From IMG/VR virus record IMGVR_UViG_3300028920_002946, positions 62,001 to 126,000 of that record: DNA of 64,000 nt; one strand, 5' to 3'. This document shows positions 50,975-58,605 of the stretch, in pieces. Each line of letters starts with the position of its first letter. Position 1 is the stretch's first letter. Under the pieces are notes generated by a model. That model saw only the letters and a list, made by a program, of their open reading frames with translations, searched no databases and had not been told where the DNA came from. A program made the position numbers and the translations under genes. The stretch is from a virus.

Positions 50975-53212
50975 CTATTTGCCGCCGAACTCCCTCTTGA
51001 GGGACTCATACATCATCGACGCGACCTCCCCCTCGTCCTTCACGGACTTGTGCGCCGGACCCGGCTTGAACTTCGACGTGGACAGCGCGCTGTAGAGATC
51101 CGATGCCTGGCCCCCGTGGAAGTCGTTGGCGTACCAATAGATGGCGGCCTCGATATCGAAGTCGCCGCCCTCCTCGCCGGGATGCTCCTTCTTCAGGAAG
51201 GCGCGCATCTCCTGGGCGGATGGATCCTGCGAGGCGGTCTTCACCTTCTTTCCCCTCCCGCCCTTCTTCTCGCCCTTCTCCGCCGGCACGGCCTTGTCGG
51301 CCTCGCGCATGGCGTCGAGGGTCTTGTTGCCGCCGCTACCGTGCACGGTCGAGACATCGTAGGGCTGCTTCATGTCCTCCCGCTCGACATCGGGGTTCTC
51401 GTCCTGGAGGACGGCCTTCATGTGCGGCTCGATGTCCTTGCTCGGGTCGCTCTTGGGCTTATCGCCGCCCCCGGACTTCCCCTCGCCCTTCTTCGTTTCC
51501 TCATCCGCCCCGAGCTTGGACATGTCGAAGAACGCCTTGTCGAGGTCGACCTCGCCGGCGAACTTCGCGCCCTGCTTCATGCAGCCGCTGCCGACGTTGT
51601 TGACGCACCCGCCGCACTTGGACGCCTTCTTCAGCCTGGCGCCCTTCATGATCGGGTAGGTCTCGACGACGCACCGGTCGAGGCAGTTCGCGTCCACCTC
51701 GGGCATCTTGTAGAGCAGGCTCTGCACGATGCCGGCCGCCTCGCCGGCGGTCACGAAACTCGCGATCTTCGACTGCACCTTCTTGAGCGAGACGCCGCTT
51801 TCCAGCGCCTTCTGGGCCGCCTCGTGGATCTGCGTGCGATCCTCGTGTCCCTTGATATCGCCCGTGTGCCACGACCCCTGCACTCCACCGACCCTCTTCT
51901 CGGGACGATACTCGGACGCCGACTTGAACGCGTCCTGCAGGACAGCCAGCAGACTTTCGCCAGCCTGTATCCTCTTCATATACGCATCGGAGGCGTCCCG
52001 CGACAGCCTGTTGGCCACGCGGAGGTTGGTAATGTACTTGGCTGCGACCTTCTCGCTGAACTTTCCGTCCATGGGGAGTGGCACACAGCCGGTCGCCCTG
52101 GCGACCTTCTCCAGCCTCGTGTCATACTCGCCCTGTGGGTGAGAGTTAACAAGGAAGGACGGATCGGTAGAGGCGCCCTTGATAGCCTGGATGGCCTCTT
52201 CGGCTGTCTTGTAGTAGCCAACGTCGATGTAGACGTTGCCCAGGAGCCCCTGCAGGGAGGCAACCTTTCTGAGTTCGTCGCTGTGGGCCTTGATATCACT
52301 CGATGAAAACTTGCCCCCCAGGGACTCGACGATGTCCTTGCCCATGCGACCCTTGAGCGTCTCGCCCTGGACGTACGCCAGGATGGGGCGCGCCTTGGCA
52401 AACTTGAGATCGGACGCCGTGCGCTCGGCCTTCTCCGCAGCGTTGAGGAGCTGATCCCCCAAGGCCTCTGCGGTCGCCTGGACGTCGATGGGCTTGTCAG
52501 CCTCCTTCTCCGGCCCCTCGCCCTTGCTCGGGATGCGGAGAAGGGCATCCCTCAGCGTCTCCTTGTCGGTCACCGACTCGTCGGCGGCCAGCTTTCCCGC
52601 CACGCGGAGGTGCTTGGTGTACTCCGCGAAGAGCTCATCGCCGTAAGGCACTTCGGAGACGACCCTCTTGCCGAGTTCCTTGCAATACCCCTCGTGGTGG
52701 CTCGAGCAGACCTTGCGGCGCGGCTCGCCCACGACGTACTGCGCCAGGCGCACCCGATTCGGGCCAAGCTTCTCGGCGGCCTCGCGGCAACTGTCGAAGC
52801 ACGACAGATCCACGTAGACGTTGCCGAGGAGCCCCTGCTCCTCCGCCGCCTCCTTCAAGCGCGGCGCCGCCTCCCTGATGAGTGACGGCGGGTAGAGCGA
52901 CGCGAGCTTTTTTCCGAGCTCGTCGCCCCTGACGCCCATCATCATCTCCCTGCGGGCGCGCTCCACGACGCCGTCCACCTCGGCGGCGACGTCGAACGAC
53001 TTTTTGGAGACGGGGGCGGCGACTTGCCCGGACAGGCGGGTGCCCACCTCGGGCCTGTTGCTCCACTGCTCAACCAGCTGAGGGACCACCTCAACCGGGT
53101 TCTCCGTCGGTATGTTGTCGACATCCTTCGCTTCCAGGCTCGCCCAGTCGAGGTCGGGCACCTTCGCCTCGTATCCGTTGCCGAGCACCCTGTCCAGATC
53201 CTGCATGGCCAT
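50975..53212 (-). CDS. 745-residue virion-like protein with internal duplication
   Basis: The protein contains two related units, about 125-210 and 325-410. Each begins QGLLGNVYVDLSCF or QGLLGNVYIDVGYY and ends in a helical THLRVAGKL/TNLRVANRL segment. Cys-rich sites (CSSHHEGYC; NCLDRCV; CGGCVNNVGSGC) suggest metal binding. The last 80 residues form a helical domain (IEAAIYWYANDFHGG). It lies between the putative small terminase gene and a helical protein. A large internal or connector virion protein is likely; the function is unknown. Confidence 0.65.
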   Translation of the reverse strand: MAMQDLDRVLGNGYEAKVPDLDWASLEAKDVDNIPTENPVEVVPQLVEQWSNRPEVGTRLSGQVAAPVSKKSFDVAAEVDGVVERARREMMMGVRGDELGKKLASLYPPSLIREAAPRLKEAAEEQGLLGNVYVDLSCFDSCREAAEKLGPNRVRLAQYVVGEPRRKVCSSHHEGYCKELGKRVVSEVPYGDELFAEYTKHLRVAGKLAADESVTDKETLRDALLRIPSKGEGPEKEADKPIDVQATAEALGDQLLNAAEKAERTASDLKFAKARPILAYVQGETLKGRMGKDIVESLGGKFSSSDIKAHSDELRKVASLQGLLGNVYIDVGYYKTAEEAIQAIKGASTDPSFLVNSHPQGEYDTRLEKVARATGCVPLPMDGKFSEKVAAKYITNLRVANRLSRDASDAYMKRIQAGESLLAVLQDAFKSASEYRPEKRVGGVQGSWHTGDIKGHEDRTQIHEAAQKALESGVSLKKVQSKIASFVTAGEAAGIVQSLLYKMPEVDANCLDRCVVETYPIMKGARLKKASKCGGCVNNVGSGCMKQGAKFAGEVDLDKAFFDMSKLGADEETKKGEGKSGGGDKPKSDPSKDIEPHMKAVLQDENPDVEREDMKQPYDVSTVHGSGGNKTLDAMREADKAVPAEKGEKKGGRGKKVKTASQDPSAQEMRAFLKKEHPGEEGGDFDIEAAIYWYANDFHGGQASDLYSALSTSKFKPGPAHKSVKDEGEVASMMYESLKREFGGK

Positions 53213-53216
53213 ATGA

Positions 53217-53927
53217 CTACTCTCCCCTCAATAGGTTTGCCATAATGCTTTTGCCGAGGCCGGCCGCCACCTTGTCCGTGGCCCCGCCCCTGATGAGATC
53301 GCCGTAGCGGGCGAGGGCCAGCGCGTCGGTCGAGTCCACGACGTCCGACGGTTTGATCTCGTCGATCTCCGGGGGCACCTCGTCGCGCTGCTGCTCAAGG
53401 CGCTTGCGGACCTCGCTCTCCTTCTTCTCCTCGCCATCCCCGGTCGACTTATTCGGCTTGGCCTTCGCCTCGAGCCCCTCGGCGGTGTCCTCGACCTCGT
53501 CGACCCTCTCCTCTATCTGCGCCTTCTCCTTCTTCACGGATGCCCTCGCCTTGGTGCTGAGGCCCCATTTGGGGTTCGTCAGCTCGTCGGCGATGGTGTC
53601 CGTGATGTCGGAGAGGCTGCCGATGGACTCCGTGATGCGGGTCTTGATCTCCCTGAAGGGCATCACGAACCCGCGGCCGCCCAGCATCCCGTCCGGCGTG
53701 ACGTCGGATCCGCGCAGGAGCGCGAGATCCTTGACCGCCGCCAAAAGCGTCCCGAGCGACACGTTTATGTTGTGGAGGGCGCGCTTCAAGTGCTTGGCCT
53801 TGGACGGGTCGTACTCGAACCCAGACAGGTTCCTCGCCGGGGCCTCCTCCTTCGCCTTCGCCTTGGTCTTCCCGGCGGCCGCTGTCTTGGCCATGCCGAG
53901 CCGTGCGGTGATTCTCTGTCTCGCCAT
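53217..53927 (-). CDS. Helical, coiled-coil protein upstream of terminase genes
   Basis: The 236-residue protein has a basic N-terminus (ARQRITARLGMAKTAAAG), then long helices with heptad character (VSLGTLLAAVKDLALLRG, EEKKESEVRKRLEQQRDEV). The start at 53927 is the only ATG with reasonable upstream context. It is four bases from the 745-residue gene. The role is unknown. Confidence 0.6.
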   Translation of the reverse strand: MARQRITARLGMAKTAAAGKTKAKAKEEAPARNLSGFEYDPSKAKHLKRALHNINVSLGTLLAAVKDLALLRGSDVTPDGMLGGRGFVMPFREIKTRITESIGSLSDITDTIADELTNPKWGLSTKARASVKKEKAQIEERVDEVEDTAEGLEAKAKPNKSTGDGEEKKESEVRKRLEQQRDEVPPEIDEIKPSDVVDSTDALALARYGDLIRGGATDKVAAGLGKSIMANLLRGE

Positions 53928-53932
53928 GTGCG

Positions 53933-54583
53933 TTACCCCTTGATTGGTTCGCCGTTGCCGTCGAACAGCCTGGTTATGCGCACGCCGTCGCCGTCCGCCT
54001 CGATGGTCCACAAATCCTTCGTGGACTTGTGGATGAGGTGCTTGTCCCCGGCCCTGTGGAACGCAAACAGGTCGTCGATGCTCGCGACCTTCACGGTGTT
54101 CACGTTGAAGAACGGGTCGACCCCGCTCGTCACCGCCATGCCGGCCACTGACGACGCATTGGGCTTGCCCTGCAAATCCTCGTACAGCCTGTCGGACACC
54201 GCGCGGTCCCACTCACGCAGGGACGCGCATTTCCTGTTGACCCTCTCGACGGCTTCCTTGAAGTCCATATCCCTTCCCTTCTTGAAACCCGGACATCTGC
54301 TGTCGTACTTCATCGGATATTCCCTGCACTGCCTCGGCCGAGCCGCATAGACGCCGCACTCGTTGCCCCGCAGGAAGACGCAATCGCTGCCCCCGCCCCT
54401 GTTCCGAAGGACCGTGAAGCCGGCCTCCGGCCTCGTGTAGCCTTTCAGAAACCGGCCGACGCCGATTCCCAAATGAGCCGCGAGCGACTTGATGTCGCCC
54501 GGTTCCAGCCTCACGACGCCGCCCCACCGGCAGCACTCGCCGCATCTCACGCACTCGAAAGGGCGGCCGTCCACGACGCGCAC
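53933..54583 (-). CDS. YkgJ-like cysteine-cluster protein
   Basis: The 216-residue protein starts (GTG) with ECVRCGECCRWGG (C11, C14, C17, C18) and continues to CVFLRGNECGVYAARPRQC (C68, C76, C86), the YkgJ/CxxCxxCC cluster thought to bind zinc or iron-sulphur. It is followed by a helical C-terminal part. Such proteins are often uncharacterised metal-binding enzymes. Its presence in a packaging operon is unusual. Confidence 0.8.
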   Translation of the reverse strand: MRVVDGRPFECVRCGECCRWGGVVRLEPGDIKSLAAHLGIGVGRFLKGYTRPEAGFTVLRNRGGGSDCVFLRGNECGVYAARPRQCREYPMKYDSRCPGFKKGRDMDFKEAVERVNRKCASLREWDRAVSDRLYEDLQGKPNASSVAGMAVTSGVDPFFNVNTVKVASIDDLFAFHRAGDKHLIHKSTKDLWTIEADGDGVRITRLFDGNGEPIKG

Positions 54584-54586
54584 GGG

Positions 54587-55009
54587 TCACTCCACCAATT
54601 GCCCGCCCGGACCCTCCGAACGGTAGGTTTCCCGATTCAGCTGCTCCCAGTTCTCCCCGAGCCCGCGGGCCGGGACGTTATCCCTCGGCTCCCCCTGCGC
54701 GTCCGTCTTGCCATCGTCCTGGATGATCGTCACCTCGACGGGCAGTTGCTGCTGCTCGTCGAATATGTCCCTGTGCGGCCTCGGACCCTGCCTCCGTATG
54801 TCCTTGATGTTCTTGATCCTGTCCTTGCGCTCCAGGTCGTTGTACATGCTCGGGGGCCCCAGGCCCACCTCGCCGCCGGGGTCGGACGGATCCATTCTCG
54901 TCTGGTAAATCGGGATGTTCACGTAGGGTGACTCGCTGTAGCCCGCCAGGGCGTCCTTGTCGATGAGGGACGCGCACTTCCGTAGTCTGTCGGAGACTCT
55001 TGCCAGCAT
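54587..55009 (-). CDS. 140-residue protein, first gene of packaging operon
   Basis: The product starts MLARVSDRLRKCASLIDKDAL, then becomes polar and Pro/Asp/Gly-rich. No family was recognised. A TAATnnTCT-type motif lies 53 bases upstream, so it likely opens the transcript carrying the cysteine-cluster, coiled-coil, virion-like and terminase genes. Confidence 0.6.
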   Translation of the reverse strand: MLARVSDRLRKCASLIDKDALAGYSESPYVNIPIYQTRMDPSDPGGEVGLGPPSMYNDLERKDRIKNIKDIRRQGPRPHRDIFDEQQQLPVEVTIIQDDGKTDAQGEPRDNVPARGLGENWEQLNRETYRSEGPGGQLVE

Positions 55010-55061
55010 GCGGAATCCCGTGGCAAAGGTTACTGGGATAAATCCAAACTCATCGAAGGAT

Positions 55062-55080
55062 GTGTAATACTAGATCATTA
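55062..55080 (-). promoter_or_regulatory. Candidate late promoter motif, site 13
   Basis: The minus strand reads TAATGATCTAGTATT, matching the consensus except position 14, 53 bases upstream of the ATG at 55009. Confidence 0.6.
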
Positions 55081-55081
55081 T

Positions 55082-55101
55082 GCCCCCGCGCCGGCGGGGG
55101 C
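55082..55101 (-). terminator. GC hairpin after ADP-ribosylglycohydrolase gene
   Basis: A GCCCCCGC/GCGGGGGC stem with a 4-base loop lies between the stop at 55129 and the candidate promoter at 55062. There is no U-tract. Confidence 0.45.
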
Positions 55102-55128
55102 CTCGCAACCTAACGGCGCATAAGGGGA

Positions 55129-56037
55129 TTAAGCGCCGCGGAGCCAGCGGTCGAAGCGGAGGAGGATGCGCCTCAGATCCTTGGTGAGCATCCCGTAGGC
55201 CGTGTGGGCGATGTGAAGCGGCACGTAGTCGTAGTACGCCTGCGCTATGGCCCCGGCGAGGCACCCGAGGCTGTCGGCGTCGCCGCCGAGCGACACCGCC
55301 CGGCGCACGCAGTCCTCGTACGACGTGGAGCAGAGGAAGCATATGACGGCGTGGGGGACGGTGACCTGGCACGAGACGTCGAAACCGTTGGCGGGCCTTA
55401 TGTCGTCGTCGGTCTTGGACAGATCGTAGCCGTAGGACAGCTCCATGTAGCTTTTCAGGATGTCCTTGCTCGCCCCCATGCGGGCGAGGCTCACGGCCTG
55501 CACCGCCGCGTCGGCCCCCTTAAGGCCCTCGTCGTGGTTGTGGGTGACCTCCGCGGAAAGCCGGGACTGCCTGTGGAGCGAGTCGTGGTCCTTGTAGATC
55601 CAGCCAAGGGCGATGGCCCTGACCGCGCTCCCGTTGCCCCAGCTTTTGTACGGGCCGGCGACGCTCGACCCCACCCAGGACGAAAAGAGCCTCCCGTACC
55701 CCGCCCCCGGGTGGCGCTTGCAGACTTTCCTCAGATGCGAGGCGTAGTCCCCGTTCGACATGGCGGCCTCGGCGACCGCGAGGAGCATCACGGTGTCATC
55801 CGTGAACCGCGAGCCCTCCTTGAACAGGTCGAGTCCGTAATCCTTCTCCGGATGCCTCTCGCGCGTGGATCCTATGATATCCCCGGCGATGGCCCCTATG
55901 AGAGGGGTTTTGGACAGATCGACGCGCGTTTTGGGGGCGCGCCTATTCCCTGTATCTGCGGTAGATGATCGAGAGGACGCCGGTCGGGTTCCAATGCTGG
56001 CTTCCAGTATGCTTGCCGAGTTTGAGTTTTTGCGCAA
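55129..56037 (-). CDS. ADP-ribosylglycohydrolase (ARH/DraG-like)
   Basis: The protein has the family's conserved motifs: LIGAIAGDIIGS (about 46-57), RFTDDTVM (TDDT, 79-82), HNHDEGLKGADA, and the closing GGDADSLG. These place two metals for hydrolysis of ADP-ribose from proteins or nucleic acids. The only standard start in frame is a TTG at 56037, and the first 37 residues overlap the 65-residue gene in another frame, so the real N-terminus is uncertain. Entry by +1 frameshifting or a rare start is possible. It could reverse host ADP-ribosylation defences. Confidence 0.8.
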   Translation of the reverse strand: MRKNSNSASILEASIGTRPASSRSSTADTGNRRAPKTRVDLSKTPLIGAIAGDIIGSTRERHPEKDYGLDLFKEGSRFTDDTVMLLAVAEAAMSNGDYASHLRKVCKRHPGAGYGRLFSSWVGSSVAGPYKSWGNGSAVRAIALGWIYKDHDSLHRQSRLSAEVTHNHDEGLKGADAAVQAVSLARMGASKDILKSYMELSYGYDLSKTDDDIRPANGFDVSCQVTVPHAVICFLCSTSYEDCVRRAVSLGGDADSLGCLAGAIAQAYYDYVPLHIAHTAYGMLTKDLRRILLRFDRWLRGA

Positions 56038-56140
56038 CTACATCCACCTTCCCCTTGTTCTCCGCCATCCATTTGCCAGCGGCCTCCCGAATGTCGTTCG
56101 GAGTGCCGGAGAACACCTTGAGTTCCCTGGACCCTTCCAT
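55943..56140 (-). CDS. 65-residue protein overlapping ADP-ribosylglycohydrolase
   Basis: The product starts MEGSRELKVFSGTPNDIRE and ends GVLSIIYRRYRE. The ATG has AAAGGGGG upstream. It overlaps the ADP-ribosylglycohydrolase reading frame by about 95 bases. The function is unknown; it may be coupled to, or fused by frameshift with, the next gene. Confidence 0.55.
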   Translation of the reverse strand: MEGSRELKVFSGTPNDIREAAGKWMAENKGKVDVVAQKLKLGKHTGSQHWNPTGVLSIIYRRYRE

Positions 56141-56278
56141 GCCGTGCCCCCTTTCAAGAGGGCGCGGAGGTTAGCACTTACCTTTCGCCGCCGGCGAACG
56201 CCCTGCACCTAGCCGCGGGACGACTACTAGTGGCTTGACCGTATGTAGCAGGGATACAGCTCCTCCGCGCCTACCTTG

Positions 56279-56307
56279 AATATACTATCTAGCGCCCATT
56301 TTGTTGA
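56279..56307 (-). promoter_or_regulatory. Possible weak sigma70-like promoter
   Basis: The minus strand has TCAACA (56307-56302, 4 of 6 matches to TTGACA), 17 bases, TATATT (56284-56279), about 139 bases upstream of the 65-residue gene. The 186-base gap otherwise holds only a short TTCGCC/GGCGAA hairpin at 56184-56198. Confidence 0.4.
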
Positions 56308-56325
56308 GCAAAGGCCGGAGGATAG

Positions 56326-56952
56326 TCATGAAACCTCGTCGTATTTCACCCGCTTGCCGCGGTTGAAGTGCGGGAGGATGACCTCGTGCATCATGTAGAG
56401 GTTCCCCTTGACGTAGACGGCGAGGTCGTGGACGGTCGCAAGCTCCTTGTGGTCCTCCTTGAGGGAGGCCAGCTTGCCGATGGCCCGCTCGAAGCGGTGG
56501 CGGACCTTCACCTGCGTCATCCGCTTGTCGCCGCGGAGCCTGTGCCTCTTGTTGAGTATCGCGGCGGTGCGCGACTGGCACGTGGTCTCTATCATCGTCT
56601 GGATGACGTCTATGTCGAAGGGGTCGAAATGGCCGGCGAGGAGTTCGCCGAGGTCGCCCTCGACCTTGGGCATGTCCCTGAGGAACTCCAGCCTCCGGAT
56701 GGCCCTGCAGAGCCTGTGGCTGACGGCCCCCTGGGTGACGCCGAAGAACGCGGCGATCTCCTTCTGCTTCTTCCTGGCGCGGCAGTACATCTCGATGAGG
56801 TCCTGCTCGCGCTGCGGCAGCCGGCTGATGAACTCCTGGTAGTCCTCCAGCCTGAACTGGCTGCTCTGCAGCTTGTAGAAGGAGTACTTCTCGGAGGAGA
56901 AGCGGTTCTGTATCTCGAGCGGGTCCATGCTGCGATAGCGCCTTGATGACAT
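56326..56952 (-). CDS. Sigma-region-4-like HTH protein
   Basis: The 208-residue protein has a sigma-70 region-4-like segment (about 43-95): FISRLPQREQDLIEMYC, then the HTH KEIAAFFGVTQGAVSHRL, then RAIRRLEFL. The flanking regions are not typical sigma region 2, so it may be a divergent sigma factor or a promoter-binding co-factor. It is the last gene of the replication cluster. It is the best candidate in the window to recognise the TAATnnTCTnnTnAT motif. Confidence 0.75.
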   Translation of the reverse strand: MSSRRYRSMDPLEIQNRFSSEKYSFYKLQSSQFRLEDYQEFISRLPQREQDLIEMYCRARKKQKEIAAFFGVTQGAVSHRLCRAIRRLEFLRDMPKVEGDLGELLAGHFDPFDIDVIQTMIETTCQSRTAAILNKRHRLRGDKRMTQVKVRHRFERAIGKLASLKEDHKELATVHDLAVYVKGNLYMMHEVILPHFNRGKRVKYDEVS

Positions 56953-56965
56953 CAACCACCACCTT

Positions 56966-57892
56966 TCAGAACAGCGAGTACGTCTCCACCTTCTCGGCCG
57001 TGACGGATTCCCCGTATCTCACATTGAGGGACGAGGCGAACAGATCCCCCACGGCATCCGGATCCACTGACTTGACGCTGTAGGATTTCAGCACCTCGGC
57101 CATAACCCCCTTGTCCACGGACCCCGGCGTCTCGACGATGCCGCCGACGTCCTCCCTCAGCTTCATAAGCGCCATATTTCGGTAGGCCGCGTCCCTGAAT
57201 CCCTTGAAAGCCGCCCTCTCCCTCTCGGTAAGCGACGCAGCCCCCAACGCGGAGTAGAGCGCGTCAATCCCCTTGTGTTCGGAGATGAGCGACGCCACGA
57301 CCTTGCGCCTCACGCGGGGTATCCCGCCGAGGCCGTCGCTCTGGTCGCCGTCGAAGCTCCTGAACTGCGCCAGGAGAGCCGGCGGGACGCCGAACCGTTC
57401 GACCACGGCCGACTCGTCGTAGAACCTTTCGGGCTTCTGGCCGCTTTTGGGCCTGAACACGATTATCTTGCCGTCCTCGACCAACTGAAGGAAGTCTTTG
57501 TCGTTTGAATATACCACTATATGGCCGTCCTGGCAACGCCAACGCGAAACCAAGGTCGCGACGACATCGTCGGCCTCCTCGTCCGGGCATCTGTATTGGT
57601 CGACGCCGCAAGCGGTTAGGAACCTTTCCAGATCCCTGACCTCGTCCATCACAGGGTTCGGGAGGCGGGTGCGGTCGGCCTTGTAGTCAGGCTTGATCTC
57701 CAGCTTCCGCCTCGAGCGGCTGTCCCACACGACGGCAAACTTGTAGCCCCGGTATCGTTTCTTCAAAGAAACGATGGTGCGCACGAAGCCGAAGAACATG
57801 CCGGACGGCCTGCCATCCGCCGTCTTCAGTTCGAAGTTGGCGTTGTGCGACCTGTGGGCCAGGTTCATGCCGTCTATGACGAATCTGTTCAT
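56966..57892 (-). CDS. FEN-type 5'-3' exonuclease
   Basis: The 308-residue protein is a FEN/PolI-type 5' nuclease. Visible metal-site motifs include IDGMNLAHR near 6-14, IKPDYKADR near 73-81, PDEEADDVVATL near 108-119, YSNDKDFLQLV near 134-144, and FDGDQSDGLGGIP near 190-202 (helix-hairpin-helix region). It removes RNA primers or flap DNA at replication forks. The start at 57892 is supported by AGGGGCGGT. It sits in the replication cluster next to the NusG-like gene. Confidence 0.9.
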   Translation of the reverse strand: MNRFVIDGMNLAHRSHNANFELKTADGRPSGMFFGFVRTIVSLKKRYRGYKFAVVWDSRSRRKLEIKPDYKADRTRLPNPVMDEVRDLERFLTACGVDQYRCPDEEADDVVATLVSRWRCQDGHIVVYSNDKDFLQLVEDGKIIVFRPKSGQKPERFYDESAVVERFGVPPALLAQFRSFDGDQSDGLGGIPRVRRKVVASLISEHKGIDALYSALGAASLTERERAAFKGFRDAAYRNMALMKLREDVGGIVETPGSVDKGVMAEVLKSYSVKSVDPDAVGDLFASSLNVRYGESVTAEKVETYSLF

Positions 57893-57900
57893 ACCGCCCC

Positions 57901-58605
57901 TCACTGTTGCTGTATCTCCATGTTGAGGACGCTGATCGGGGCCTGCACGGTGCGCGAGGACCGCTTGAACACCACGCTCGCCGTTCTCCTGTCCCGCGCG
58001 ACCGACTTGACCTTCCCCTCGAGATTCTTGAACGTGCCGACCTTCGGGACGATGATATCGCCCCTCTTCGGGGCGAGATCCTTGATGGAGGAGACGATTT
58101 GCCTCTTGAACTTGTTGATCTCCCCGCCGGTGACGGTGTCCGGGCGGTTGCCCCGTATCTCGCCCCTCAGGTACGGGCTCTGCATCTTGGCGAGCATCGA
58201 CTCGGATTCCTCCGTCTTCTCGATGAAGACGTACCCCGCTATGAGGTCTATCCCGACGCACTTGTCCTTGACCCTCTCCACGTAGGCCGGTATGAAAAAG
58301 CCGGTGCGATCGCCGAATATGCGGACGATCTCGCACTCCAGGAGGTCGTACATCGTGTGCGTGTCGGACTCCTGATCGTGCAACTCGACGATCATCCACA
58401 CACCGTCGCGCCTGTGCTTGGAGGACAGGTCGCGCGAGGCCGCCACATTCGCCGGCACCGCCTTCGGCCTCGTCCTCGAGCCCTTCGGCCTGCCCCTCCT
58501 TCTCTTGGGGGGGCCCGCCCCGATCGCCCTGCGCCCCCTTTTTCTCGCCACCTTCTTGGCCGGCCTGCGGCCCCGCGCCGGAGCGCGGTCAGATTTTCTC
58601 CCCAT
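57901..58605 (-). CDS. NusG-like transcription elongation factor
   Basis: The 234-residue protein has a basic, disordered N-terminal 65 residues. An NGN-like domain follows (about 68-145: WMIVELHDQES, FFIPAYVERVKDK, LIAGYVFIEKTEE), then a KOW-like domain (about 180-232: PKRGDIIVPKVGTFKNLEGK ending AMPI-like ISVLNMEI). NusG binds RNA polymerase and affects pausing and termination. A phage-encoded paralogue would be suited to antitermination across long operons. Its start overlaps the clamp-loader stop. Confidence 0.75.
   Translation of the reverse strand: MGRKSDRAPARGRRPAKKVARKRGRRAIGAGPPKRRRGRPKGSRTRPKAVPANVAASRDLSSKHRRDGVWMIVELHDQESDTHTMYDLLECEIVRIFGDRTGFFIPAYVERVKDKCVGIDLIAGYVFIEKTEESESMLAKMQSPYLRGEIRGNRPDTVTGGEINKFKRQIVSSIKDLAPKRGDIIVPKVGTFKNLEGKVKSVARDRRTASVVFKRSSRTVQAPISVLNMEIQQQ

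Noticed and set aside
56234-56262. A plus-strand TTGACC that could be a -35 box
   Set aside because: No -10-like hexamer lies about 17 bases downstream, and there is no plus-strand gene to drive.
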